Positions 15,836 to 24,063 are shown, counted from the stretch's first letter. The stretch is 29,797 nucleotides of DNA from DASQUK01 sp046723645 (GCA_046723645.1 JBKOUY010000198.1:1-29797), one strand, 5' to 3'. Program-made: numbers and translations. Notes: generated from the sequence alone by a model not told the origin.

Positions 15836-17274
15836 GTGGGCGGCTGACGGTCGCGTTGCTCGTGTGAGCCGACCACATGGACGACCCGGTGGAGCTCGAC
15901 CGTGGTCTGGTCGACGCCCGGTGACGAGGACGGCAGGCCAGCGACTGGTACCGGTTTGGTCTGGGCATCGAACGGCGCCAGCGACGCCAGCATGGCCGCC
16001 GTGTCGTCGACCGACAGGTCGGCGTTGAAGCTGACCGTCGTCACCCCGTCGGACACCGTCCCCGTGGTCGACGACCGGCCTTCCGCGGCCCGGCCCGAGA
16101 AGGATCCGGCGCGGAACGGCTCGCCCCAGGCGATGCCGCGACCCATCTGCGCGCGACAGCTGCGCGAGGTGACACCCAGCGACAGCCACCCATCCGCCAC
16201 GGCCGCCAGGTCGCGGTAGTCCAGGCGGAGCCACGGGCACTCCTCCGGCAGCCCCATCGTCCCGTCACGAGTTGCCTGCGCGTCGGTCAGCGCCCAGCCG
16301 GCCGGCACCTGGCCCAGCTCGAGGGGCTCCACGCCCGCGGCGTCGAGGACATCCACGGGCACGGCGCCGCGTGCGGGTCCGCCAATCTCAGCCGGAGTGA
16401 TGAGTCCGGGCTCTCCCAGCCGCTCGATGCCAAGCCGCACCACGAGTTGGGGATCATCGACGGGTACGGAGGTCATGACGATGTGGTCAACGTCGCCCCC
16501 CTCATCGACGACCAGCGACACCTCGGCCCCCGCCACGAGGTCGCCCTGGCCTAGGCCAGGGGTGTTCCTCGGGCCGGCGGCGTGGAGCGTTCGGCGTCCA
16601 GTGGCGTCGGGCGGCTCGCTGCGCCGATTGCCGGCCGAGCGCACGACGTCGGCCACCAACGCCATGCCCAGTCGATTCGGCGGGGACGCGTCGAACGGGC
16701 CCGGTAGATGCCGTCGCGCTGTGTCGGGCGACACCACCACCGCCCACGGCGCGTGGGCGAGCCCGCCGGCAGTCGAAGCTGTCCGGCTCCATGCGGTTCG
16801 CCCCGACGTGACCGTCTCGACCGCTTGGCCGGTCGCAGCGACCGCAACTTCTCGTGTGATGGCATGGGGCAGCAGCACCGCTCCCTCGACGGTCACATCG
16901 CGTGCGAGCCACGTCCCGGGCCGCACCGCGCTGCGTCCGGCGGCGTGCACCGAGCCGTGGTAGGCAAACGACCGCGCTTGTCCAAACCGCCGTACCGCTT
17001 CGGTATAGGCAACATGTGCGGTGTCGGCTTGCGAGCGCTCGTCGGAAACCTTGTCTCGACCGGCTTGCCCGCCCCAGGCGGAGATCAACATCAGTAGGCA
17101 CCCGGCCACCACCGCGGTAAGCCCGATGAAGCCAACCACCCGAGTCCACCTGCTCGGCTCGCGAACCACACGTCTCGACGACGCGCCGCGACCGGACCAG
17201 CGACCGCCCGCCTCGTTCGGTCGCAGATCCGGTGTGGCTCCGGACTCGAGGCGTATGAGCACCTCGTCACCCAC
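15832..17274 (-). CDS. Membrane-anchored extracytoplasmic protein of unknown function
   Basis: From the GTG at 17274 this frame encodes 480 residues; an ATG at 17337 would add 21. A cytoplasmic segment of about 45 residues, rich in Arg, Gly and Ser, precedes a single membrane helix (about 46-67, VVGFIGLTAVVAGCLLMLIS). The remaining 400 or so residues should be outside. They include alternating beta-like stretches such as RSFAYHGSVHAAG, VAVAATGQAVETVTSGRTAW and EVSLVVDEGGDVDHIVMTSV. The pattern of a short peptide, a conserved Trp and repeated strands recalls LolA/LppX-LprG-type lipid-binding lipoproteins, but no conserved motif is decisive. It lies 67 bases upstream of livF on the same strand. 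Codon pattern supports a real gene. I do not recognise the family. Confidence 0.7.
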   Translation of the reverse strand: MGDEVLIRLESGATPDLRPNEAGGRWSGRGASSRRVVREPSRWTRVVGFIGLTAVVAGCLLMLISAWGGQAGRDKVSDERSQADTAHVAYTEAVRRFGQARSFAYHGSVHAAGRSAVRPGTWLARDVTVEGAVLLPHAITREVAVAATGQAVETVTSGRTAWSRTASTAGGLAHAPWAVVVSPDTARRHLPGPFDASPPNRLGMALVADVVRSAGNRRSEPPDATGRRTLHAAGPRNTPGLGQGDLVAGAEVSLVVDEGGDVDHIVMTSVPVDDPQLVVRLGIERLGEPGLITPAEIGGPARGAVPVDVLDAAGVEPLELGQVPAGWALTDAQATRDGTMGLPEECPWLRLDYRDLAAVADGWLSLGVTSRSCRAQMGRGIAWGEPFRAGSFSGRAAEGRSSTTGTVSDGVTTVSFNADLSVDDTAAMLASLAPFDAQTKPVPVAGLPSSSPGVDQTTVELHRVVHVVGSHEQRDRQPPT

Positions 17275-17370
17275 GAAGCCAGTGTCCCACCTCACCCGGC
17301 TCGGCTCACCCTGGAACAGTCGGCCACGGCACGCCATGGGGCTGATGGCTTGCGGAGCTGGCGCACAGGG

Positions 17371-17402
17371 TTGGCGGAACCCATTGGTGCGGGTCGTAGC
17401 AT
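17371..17402 (+). promoter_or_regulatory. Candidate hemB promoter giving a leaderless transcript
   Basis: TAGCAT (17397-17402) fits the actinobacterial -10 TAGNNT and ends seven bases before the GTG at 17410, so transcription would start about at that codon. The best upstream -35 is TTGGCG (17371-17376), but the 20-base spacer is long. There is no Shine-Dalgarno sequence before 17410. This supports GTG 17410 over ATG 17401 as the start, with modest confidence. Confidence 0.4.
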
Positions 17403-17409
17403 GCCCGGG

Positions 17410-18390
17410 GTGACCTTTCCTCAGCGCCGGTTGCGCCGGATGCGGCGCACGCCCGCCATGCGCCGACTGGTGGCCGAAACCCACCTGTCGATCGACGATC
17501 TGATCGCACCGCTGTTCGTGCGCGAGGGCATCGACGAGCCGGTGCCGATCACCTCGCTCCCGGGCGTGGTCCAGCACACCCGCGAGTCGTTGCGCAAGGA
17601 GGTGCACGAGCTCGCCGACCTCGGCGTGCCCGCGGTGATTCTCTTCGGCGTTCCCGCCACCAAGGACGCCACCGGCTCCGGCGCCTGGGATCCCGACGGC
17701 ATCGTCCAGCTGGCGCTGCGTGATCTGCGAAGCGACGTCGGGGACGCGCTGGTCGTCATGGCCGACCTGTGTCTGGACGAGTACACCGACCACGGGCACT
17801 GCGGGGTCGTCGACGCGCACGGCCAGGTCGACAACGACGCCACCATCGACCTCTACGCCCGCGTCGCGCTCGCCCAGGCCGAGGCCGGCGCCGACGTGGT
17901 GGCGCCCAGCGGGATGATGGACGGCCAGGTGGGGGCGATCCGCGCCGCCCTCGACGGCGGCGGCTTCGAGCAGGTGGCGATCCTGGCCTACGGCGCCAAG
18001 TATGCGTCGGCGCTCTACGGGCCGTTCCGGGAGGCCGTGGACGTCACCATCGCCGGGGGCGGGGACCGCAAGGCGTACCAGCAGGACCCGCGCAACGCCC
18101 GCGAGGCGCTGGAGGAGATCCGGGCCGACCTCGCCGAGGGCGCCGACATGGTGATGGTTAAGCCGGCGGTCGCGTATCTCGACGTGCTGTCGGCGGTGCG
18201 GGCCGAGGTCGACGTGCCGCTGGCGGCGTACCACGTGTCGGGCGAGTACGCGATGGTGAAGGCCGCCGACGAGCGGGGCTGGATCGACGGGCCTGCGGTG
18301 ATGCTCGAGCACCTCACCGCGGTGCGCCGGGCCGGCGCCGACATGATCCTCACGTACGCCACGCGCGCCGTCGCCGACCGGCTGAGGTGA
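17410..18390 (+). CDS. hemB: Delta-aminolevulinic acid dehydratase (porphobilinogen synthase)
   Basis: HemB condenses two 5-aminolevulinates to porphobilinogen. From GTG 17410 the 326-residue protein starts VTFPQRRLRRMRRTP, the family N-terminus; an in-frame ATG at 17401 would add three residues. The Schiff-base lysines are Lys197 (AYGAKYASALYGPF) and Lys251 (VMVKPAVAYLD). The metal-site segment reads ADLCLDEYTDHGHCG (118-132): Cys121 and Cys131 are present, but Asp123 takes the place of the middle cysteine of the three-cysteine zinc site. hemL overlaps the end by four bases (GTGA). In many actinobacteria hemB follows hemD directly; here it is 9.4 kb away. Confidence 0.95.
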   Translation: MTFPQRRLRRMRRTPAMRRLVAETHLSIDDLIAPLFVREGIDEPVPITSLPGVVQHTRESLRKEVHELADLGVPAVILFGVPATKDATGSGAWDPDGIVQLALRDLRSDVGDALVVMADLCLDEYTDHGHCGVVDAHGQVDNDATIDLYARVALAQAEAGADVVAPSGMMDGQVGAIRAALDGGGFEQVAILAYGAKYASALYGPFREAVDVTIAGGGDRKAYQQDPRNAREALEEIRADLAEGADMVMVKPAVAYLDVLSAVRAEVDVPLAAYHVSGEYAMVKAADERGWIDGPAVMLEHLTAVRRAGADMILTYATRAVADRLR

Positions 18391-19640
18391 CCGGCAACCA
18401 CGAGCTGTTCGCCCGGGCCGAGCGGGTCATCCCCGGCGGCGTGAATAGCCCGGTGCGGGCGTTCCGGGCCGTGGGTGGCACGCCCTACTTCGTGGACCGG
18501 GCCGAGGGCGCGCACGTGTGGGACGTCGAGGGGCGCCGCTACATCGATTTGGTGCAGTCGTACGGGGCGATCATCGCCGGACACGCCCATCCGGCGATCG
18601 TCGAGGCCGTGCGGCGGGCCGCCGCGGGCGGCACCAGCTACGGCGCCCCCACCGAGCGCGAGGTGCTGCTGGCGGAGGAGATCTGCGCCCGGGTGCCGTC
18701 GTGCGAGATGGTGCGGCTGGTGTCGAGTGGCACCGAGGCGACGATGTCCGCCATCCGGGTGGCGCGCGGCGTCACCGGACGGGCCCGGGTGGTCAAGTTC
18801 GCCGGCAACTACCACGGCCATGGCGACCTGCTCCTCGCCGAGGCGGGCAGCGGGCTGGCGGCGCTCGGCCTGCCGGGGTCGGCCGGGGTGACGGAGGCCG
18901 CCGTCCGGGACACCGCCGTGGTCCCGTACAACCGTGTGCCCACGCTCGACGAGCGGACCGCCTGCGTCATCGTCGAGCCCATCGCCGCCAACATGGGCCT
19001 CGTCCCGCCCGAGCCCGGGTTCCTGGCCGGGTTGCGGGCAGAGTGCGACCGGGTCGGCGCGCTGCTCGTCTTCGACGAGGTGATCACCGGGTTCCGGGTG
19101 GCACGGGGCGGGGCGCAGGAGCTGTTCGGCGTGGCCCCGGACCTCACGACCATGGGCAAGGTCATCGGGGGCGGGCTCAACATCGGCGCCTACGGCGGGC
19201 GGGCGGACGTGATGGGCGCCGTCGCCCCCCTGGGCCCCGTGTACCAGGCGGGCACGCTGTCGGGGAACCCCCTGGCCACCGCCGCGGGGCTGGCGGTCCT
19301 CGAGCTGCTCGACGTCGCCGCCTACGAGACCCTGCGGCACACGGCCGACGCCCTCGCCGACGCATTCCGGGCGGCGTTCGGCGCCGTGGGCGTGGCCGCC
19401 CACGTGCCGGTGGCGTCCACGCTCGTGGGCGTCCACCTCGGTGCCGGGGTCCCGACCGACTACGACGGCGCCCGGTCCACCGACGAGGCCGCCTACTCCA
19501 AGCTGTTCCACGGGCTGCTCGACCGGGGCGTGGCGCTTGCGCCCGGCGCGTACGAGGTCATGTTCCCGGGCCTGGCCCACGACGACGGGGTGATCGACGA
19601 GGTGTCGGCTGCGATCGCCGACGCCGTCGCCGCTGCCTGA
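18387..19640 (+). CDS. hemL: Glutamate-1-semialdehyde 2,1-aminomutase
   Basis: HemL converts glutamate-1-semialdehyde, the HemA product, to 5-aminolevulinate, the HemB substrate. The 417-residue PLP enzyme opens ELFARAERVIPGGVNSPVRA, contains LVSSGTEATMSAIRVARG for phosphate binding, FDEVITGFRVARGG with Asp230, and the PLP-lysine Lys258 in TTMGKVIGGGL. Length and motifs are those of a normal GSA aminomutase. The GTG start overlaps the hemB stop. The next gene, a TetR regulator, begins 13 bases after the stop and could be cotranscribed. Confidence 0.96.
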   Translation: MTGNHELFARAERVIPGGVNSPVRAFRAVGGTPYFVDRAEGAHVWDVEGRRYIDLVQSYGAIIAGHAHPAIVEAVRRAAAGGTSYGAPTEREVLLAEEICARVPSCEMVRLVSSGTEATMSAIRVARGVTGRARVVKFAGNYHGHGDLLLAEAGSGLAALGLPGSAGVTEAAVRDTAVVPYNRVPTLDERTACVIVEPIAANMGLVPPEPGFLAGLRAECDRVGALLVFDEVITGFRVARGGAQELFGVAPDLTTMGKVIGGGLNIGAYGGRADVMGAVAPLGPVYQAGTLSGNPLATAAGLAVLELLDVAAYETLRHTADALADAFRAAFGAVGVAAHVPVASTLVGVHLGAGVPTDYDGARSTDEAAYSKLFHGLLDRGVALAPGAYEVMFPGLAHDDGVIDEVSAAIADAVAAA

Positions 19641-19653
19641 GGACGGGCGAGAG

Positions 19654-20247
19654 GTGGCGATCGGCGCCCCCAGGGACGCACGTGTGGAGCGGACGGTGGC
19701 GAAGGTGCTCGCCGCCGCCCATCGCCTGCTCGAGACCGAGGGTCTCGCGAGCGTGACGTTCGGCCGGGTGAGCCGGGAGACCGGCGTGTCGCGCACGACG
19801 CTGTACCGCCACTGGTCGGGCCCGTCGGAGCTGATCTCCCAGGCGTGGGCGACCGTGGCCCCCTCCAACCTCGTGCCCCACACCGCTGACCTCGAGGACG
19901 ATCTGGTGGCCGTCTTCCGGGCGGTCCGTGACGTGGTCGAGTCGTCGACGATGCGCCGCTCGTTGCCGGCGCTCCTGGTGGCGGCGCAGCGCGACCCCGT
20001 CATCTCGTCGCTGCACGTCCAGTTCGTGCGCGACCGTCGCCAGCCGATCGTCGACCGCCTCCGGGCGGCCATCGCAGACGGGCAGATCAGCGCGGACGCC
20101 GACCCCGAGCTGCTCGTCGACCTGCTGTCCGGCCCGATCTTCTACCGCCAGCTGCTGCGCCGGATGCGCACGTCCGACGACGACGTCAGCGCCATGGTCG
20201 CGGCCGCGCTGGCGAGCGTTCGGGCGGGGAATCGGGCCGGTCCGTGA
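19654..20247 (+). CDS. TetR-family transcriptional regulator
   Basis: The 197-residue protein has an N-terminal TetR helix-turn-helix (about 13-60) with VLAAAHRLLETEGLASVTF followed by RVSRETGVSRTTLYRHWSG. The C-terminal ligand domain includes ALLVAAQRDPVISSLHVQFV and RQPIVDRLRAAIADGQIS, which look like the TetR_C_11-type dimerisation region common in actinobacteria. The GTG at 19654 is the first start in frame, and GTG 19684 is an alternative; neither has a strong ribosome-binding site. Its regulatory target is unknown: neighbours include hemL upstream and a convergent membrane-protein gene. Confidence 0.88.
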   Translation: MAIGAPRDARVERTVAKVLAAAHRLLETEGLASVTFGRVSRETGVSRTTLYRHWSGPSELISQAWATVAPSNLVPHTADLEDDLVAVFRAVRDVVESSTMRRSLPALLVAAQRDPVISSLHVQFVRDRRQPIVDRLRAAIADGQISADADPELLVDLLSGPIFYRQLLRRMRTSDDDVSAMVAAALASVRAGNRAGP

Positions 20248-20251
20248 CGGC

Positions 20252-20280
20252 GGCCCCGGGGTCGATCAGCCGCCCGGGCC
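20252..20280. terminator. Possible hairpin between convergent tetR and membrane-protein genes
   Basis: GGCCCCGGG (20252-20260) can pair with CCCGGGCC (20273-20280) with one bulged C, giving an 8-bp GC stem and a 12-nt loop. It starts four bases after the tetR stop and overlaps the end of the opposing gene. No T-tract follows. It could end transcription from both sides. Confidence 0.35.
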
Positions 20281-21537
20281 GGTCTCGACGCCACGGCTCG
20301 GTCCCCGCACCGGCTCGAGCGTGCAGTCCCACGCGCCGGTCCCGGAGCGCGGGGGCTCGTCCATGAACTCGATGCGGCAGTCGATGTCGTTGAGCAGCAG
20401 GCCGAGCACGACGGCGGGCTCGAAGCTGGCGGTCGTGCTGTTGTTCGGCTGATCGGCGGTGAGCGGCCTGAAGGCGACGATGCCGTTGAGGGCGATCGCG
20501 CCGATCGTCAGCCACAGGAAGGGCCGCCGGTTGCGCTCGCTGGCTGCGATCCACAGCACCAGTGCCATGAGGCAGGGGATCAGGTGGGCCAGCTTCCAGG
20601 GCACGAGCAGGAACAGTGCTTCGGTGACCACCAGGCCGAGGACGGCGAAGCGCAGCAGCGGGTCGGATCCCCAGTGGCGCAGCGACCGGACGAGGGCGGG
20701 AGCGGCCGCTGCGACGAGGACCACCAGCGCCAGGCCGGCGGCGGCGTAGTTCTTCACCGCGAGGAGCCCGATGTTGTTGCCGAAGCCGCGCCAGCCTTCG
20801 GTTGCGGTGAGGAACTCGAATGTGCGGTCGTACGACAGCCACGGCGGGATGAAGCACGCGGCGCCGAGCGGAAACGCCAACGCCGCCGTGGCGAGGGAGC
20901 GGCGCCGGCGGGCCCGGTCCCAGCCTTCGGCCACGAGGAACGCGGCCACGAGCAGCAGGGTCGTGCTGCGGCTCCCGATCGCCAGGGCGAACAGCACGGC
21001 TGCCGGCACGGTCCGGCCCCGCAGGTGCGCCAGGGCCGCCCAGACGAAGAACGCCAGCGTCCAGACGAAGTCGCCGGTCGACGTGCCGGCGATGAGCGTG
21101 ACCGGCGAGGCCAGGAAGGCCAGCGCGACGAGATCGCCGTTGTCGTGCCCCCACGCCCGGACCAGGCGGGCGATGCCCACGACCGCGAAGGCCAGCGCCC
21201 CGACCGTGGCCAGGTTGACCAGGAGGTGCCCGCCCACCGGGTCGAGCAAGCCAACGATCGTCTCGACCACGGGCACGCCTGGGTTGCGCGAGGGCGCGTA
21301 GTCGCCGTTGCGGATGCGGTCGCCGGCCAGCAGCACCTGCCCCACGTCGATGTCGGTGCCGTAGCCCAGCCAGAAGATCGGGAGCGTGACCGCCGCCGTG
21401 ATCGCGACGAGCGCCCGCTCCGACAGTCCGGCCGACACCGACCGGTCCGTTTCCGGCGCGGGGGCGGCGGGTGCGGGTGCGGCGGGGTCGCCCCAGAGCT
21501 CCGCGGCGCTCGGCGGATCGGTGGCGGCGGATGACAT
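20266..21537 (-). CDS. Multi-pass membrane protein, GT-C glycosyltransferase-like
   Basis: From the ATG at 21537 this is a 423-residue protein with about nine or ten hydrophobic helices, such as ALVAITAAVTLPIFWLGYG near residue 45 and LLRFAVLGLVVTEALFLLVP. The first loop after helix 1 contains YGTDIDVGQ and then GDYAPSRNPGVPVVE, a pattern recalling GT-C polyprenyl-phosphate-sugar transferases, whose catalytic acid sits in the first external loop. The C-terminus is a short hydrophilic tail. An upstream in-frame ATG at 21585 would run into the pgi promoter. TACGTT nine bases before the ATG fits a leaderless promoter. Substrate and acceptor are unknown, and the family call is inference from topology. 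Confidence 0.6.
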   Translation of the reverse strand: MSSAATDPPSAAELWGDPAAPAPAAPAPETDRSVSAGLSERALVAITAAVTLPIFWLGYGTDIDVGQVLLAGDRIRNGDYAPSRNPGVPVVETIVGLLDPVGGHLLVNLATVGALAFAVVGIARLVRAWGHDNGDLVALAFLASPVTLIAGTSTGDFVWTLAFFVWAALAHLRGRTVPAAVLFALAIGSRSTTLLLVAAFLVAEGWDRARRRRSLATAALAFPLGAACFIPPWLSYDRTFEFLTATEGWRGFGNNIGLLAVKNYAAAGLALVVLVAAAAPALVRSLRHWGSDPLLRFAVLGLVVTEALFLLVPWKLAHLIPCLMALVLWIAASERNRRPFLWLTIGAIALNGIVAFRPLTADQPNNSTTASFEPAVVLGLLLNDIDCRIEFMDEPPRSGTGAWDCTLEPVRGPSRGVETGPGG

Positions 21538-21546
21538 CGCCGCGTC

Positions 21547-21585
21547 AACGTAGTGGGCGCAAGTCCGCCCCATCGCTGGTAGCAA
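21547..21585. promoter_or_regulatory. Divergent promoter region of the GT-C-like gene and pgi
   Basis: The 56-base gap holds two -10-like elements facing away from each other. On the minus strand TACGTT (21552-21547) ends nine bases before the ATG at 21537. On the plus strand TAGCAA (21580-21585) in the context TGGTAGCAA ends eight bases before the GTG at 21594. Neither has a convincing -35. The AAGGGGAGG after the plus element is too close to the GTG to act normally as a ribosome-binding site. Confidence 0.35.
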
Positions 21586-21593
21586 GGGGAGGC

Positions 21594-23147
21594 GTGATTC
21601 TCGACGAGACCCCCGACCGCCTCGGATCCCTCACCGGAGCCACCGAGGCGGCGCTGGCCGAACTGGCCGAACGCGACGCCGTGGCCCGCACTTGGGCGCG
21701 TGATCACACGCTGTGGCGTGACGACCCCACCGAGATCAGCGATCGGCTCGGGTGGCTCACGGTGGTGCCCGACATGGTGACCGGGCTCGACCAGATCCGG
21801 GACGCCTGCGCCCGCATCTCGTCGGGGGTCGATGACGTGCTCCTGGCCGGCATGGGAGGGTCCAGCTTGTTCCCCGACGTCGTCGCGCGTGTGTCGCCGC
21901 CGGCCGCCGACGCGCCGACGCTGCACGTGCTGGACACGACCGATCCCGCCGCGATCGCCCGCCTCGCCGGCGAGCTGGCACCCGACCGCACGCTGCACAT
22001 CGCCGCGTCGAAGTCCGGGACGACCCTGGAGACCCGGAGCCACCTGGCATGGGCCTGGGACCGCCACCCCGACCCGGCCCGCTTCGCGGTGATCACCGAC
22101 CCCGGGAGCGAGCTCGCAGCGCTGGCCCGGGAGCGCGGGTTCGCGGCCACCTTCGAGAACCCGCCGGACATCGGCGGCCGCTACTCCGCCCTGTCGCTGT
22201 TCGGACTGGTGCCCGCGGTCCTGGCCGGCGCCGACGTCGACGGGTTGCTGGCATCGGCCTCGGGCATCACCGAGGCGTTGCGGACGGCCCCCGCCGCCAA
22301 CCCCGCGGCCCGGCTTGCGGCCACGCTGGCGGCCGGGGTCGGGGCGGGCCGCGACAAGCTGACGCTCGTGGTTCCCGATCGCCTCGCCACGTTCGGGCTG
22401 TGGCTCGAGCAGCTGCTCGCCGAGTCGACGGGCAAGGATGGCACCGGGATCGTGCCCGTGGTCGGCGAGCCGCTGGACGGTCCCGCCGTGTACGGCGAGG
22501 ATCGGCTGTTCGTCGCCGTGGGCGACCCCCAACCGGACGCCACCGGCAGGCTGGAGGCTCTCGCCGACGCCGGGCATCCCGTCGTCGTTCTGCCCGGCGG
22601 TGGGACGTTCGCCGACCTCGGCGAGCAGGTGCTGCTGTGGGAGCTCGCGACGGCCCTGGCGGGCGCGCTGCTCGGCATCCAACCGTTCGACCAGCCGGAC
22701 GTGGCTGCGGCCAAGTCCGCCACCAACCGCGTGCTGGCCGAGGGACGGCCCGACCTACCGCCGACGCCGCTGCCCGAGCTGCTCGGCGACGTGGGGGCGG
22801 GTGACTACCTGGCGATCCAGGCGTTCGTCGATCCGGAAAGCCCGGTCGTGGCCGGCATCGAGGCCGCTCGCGTGGCCCTCCGCGACCGGCTGGGTGTCGC
22901 CACCACGGTCGGCCTCGGGCCCCGCTTCCTGCACTCCACGGGCCAGCTGCACAAGGGTGGTCCCAACCGGGGGGTGTTCGTGCAGGTGCTTGGTGACGCC
23001 GCCGTCGACGTGCCCATCCCGGGCGAGGACTACGGGTTCACGGCCCTGGAGCAGGCGCAGGCCGACGGCGACCTGCTCACACTGCACGAGCGCAAGCGCC
23101 GGGCGGGCCGTGTCCGGATCGACGAGCTGCTGGAGGAGGAACAGTGA
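21594..23147 (+). CDS. pgi: Glucose-6-phosphate isomerase
   Basis: PGI interconverts glucose-6-phosphate and fructose-6-phosphate. The 517-residue protein from GTG 21594 begins VILDETPDRLGSL. The sugar-isomerase (SIS) motifs GMGGSSLFPD (86-95) and SKSGTTLETRSH (139-150) bind the phosphate, and a C-terminal FLHSTGQLHKGGPNRG supplies the catalytic His. It resembles the PGI half of transaldolase-PGI bifunctional enzymes rather than the 550-residue E. coli type; no transaldolase is fused or visible here. The longer frame upstream overlaps the divergent gene and was discarded. Its TGA overlaps the gnd start (GTGA), so pgi-gnd-zwf forms a coupled operon. Confidence 0.9.
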   Translation: MILDETPDRLGSLTGATEAALAELAERDAVARTWARDHTLWRDDPTEISDRLGWLTVVPDMVTGLDQIRDACARISSGVDDVLLAGMGGSSLFPDVVARVSPPAADAPTLHVLDTTDPAAIARLAGELAPDRTLHIAASKSGTTLETRSHLAWAWDRHPDPARFAVITDPGSELAALARERGFAATFENPPDIGGRYSALSLFGLVPAVLAGADVDGLLASASGITEALRTAPAANPAARLAATLAAGVGAGRDKLTLVVPDRLATFGLWLEQLLAESTGKDGTGIVPVVGEPLDGPAVYGEDRLFVAVGDPQPDATGRLEALADAGHPVVVLPGGGTFADLGEQVLLWELATALAGALLGIQPFDQPDVAAAKSATNRVLAEGRPDLPPTPLPELLGDVGAGDYLAIQAFVDPESPVVAGIEAARVALRDRLGVATTVGLGPRFLHSTGQLHKGGPNRGVFVQVLGDAAVDVPIPGEDYGFTALEQAQADGDLLTLHERKRRAGRVRIDELLEEEQ

Positions 23148-24058
23148 GGCTCGGCATGGTGGGGCTCGGGAAGATGGGCGGGAACATGGCCGCCCGGATC
23201 CGGGAAGCCGGGCACGAGGTCGTGGGCTACGACGCCTTCAGCGGCGCGTCCGAGGTCGCGTCGCTGGCCGAGCTGGTCCAGCGGCTCGACCCGCCACGTG
23301 TCGTGTGGCTCATGATCCCGGCGGGCGATCCCACCGAGGGTGCCGTCAAGGAACTGGCGGGCCTGCTGCAGCCGGATGACCTGGTGATCGATGGTGGCAA
23401 CTCCAACTGGCGCGACTCCGTGCGGCGTGGCAAGGAGTTCGAGGGGCGTGGCCTCGGCTTCTGCGACGCCGGCACCAGTGGCGGCGTGTGGGGCCGCAGC
23501 GAGGGATATTGCCTGATGGTCGGGGGAAGCCCGGAACAGGTGGCGCTGGCCCAACCCGTCTTCGATGCCCTCACGCCGCCCGAGGGTGGGTTCGTGCACG
23601 CCGGCGGGGTCGGCACCGGGCACTTCACGAAGATGGTCCACAACGGCATCGAGTACGGGCTCATGCAGGCCTACGCCGAGGGCTACGAGCTGCTGGACCG
23701 CTCGGGCCTCGACATCGACGTGCTAGGTGCCCTCGACGCCTGGCGGCATGGCTCGGTCGTGCGATCGTGGCTGCTCGACCTGCTGGTGCGGGCGCTGCAT
23801 GCGACCCCCGACCTGAAGGGCATCGCGGGCGTCGCGGAGGACTCCGGCGAGGGGCGCTGGACGGTCCGGGAGGCGATCGAGCGGGGCGTGGCCATGCCGG
23901 CGATCAGCGCCGCGCTGTTCGCTCGGTTCGTGTCGCAGGGCGACGACTCGACTGCCATGAAGGCAATCGCCGCGCTCCGCAATCAGTTCGGCGGGCACGC
24001 CGTGCTGCCCGAGACCGAGCACGCGGGCGACCCAGTGCAAGCAACCTCGGAGTCGTGA
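23144..24058 (+). CDS. gnd: 6-phosphogluconate dehydrogenase, decarboxylating, short form
   Basis: The enzyme oxidises 6-phosphogluconate to ribulose-5-phosphate and CO2. At 304 residues it is the short form, much smaller than the 470-residue enzyme of E. coli. Motifs are GLGKMGGNMA (7-16), IDGGNSNWRDS (82-92), GTSGGVWGRSEGY (110-122) and HFTKMVHNGIEYG (160-172) with the catalytic Lys163 and nearby Asn167 and Glu170. The second strand of the Rossmann fold ends in GYD (Asp30), which usually means NAD+ rather than NADP+; this is inference. The GTG start overlaps the pgi stop, and zwf follows five bases after the stop. Confidence 0.93.
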   Translation: MRLGMVGLGKMGGNMAARIREAGHEVVGYDAFSGASEVASLAELVQRLDPPRVVWLMIPAGDPTEGAVKELAGLLQPDDLVIDGGNSNWRDSVRRGKEFEGRGLGFCDAGTSGGVWGRSEGYCLMVGGSPEQVALAQPVFDALTPPEGGFVHAGGVGTGHFTKMVHNGIEYGLMQAYAEGYELLDRSGLDIDVLGALDAWRHGSVVRSWLLDLLVRALHATPDLKGIAGVAEDSGEGRWTVREAIERGVAMPAISAALFARFVSQGDDSTAMKAIAALRNQFGGHAVLPETEHAGDPVQATSES

Positions 24059-24063
24059 TCACC

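Noticed and set aside
17275..18312. The N-terminal extension of the minus-strand frame that ends at 15832, across hemB
   Set aside because: This part is antiparallel to hemB and has shadow composition; only the part from about 17274 or 17337 downwards looks like a protein.
20754..22682. A 642-codon minus-strand frame over pgi and the GT-C-like gene
   Set aside because: It overlaps two well-supported genes in another frame, and its second half is Arg/Ser/Pro low-complexity typical of out-of-frame translation.
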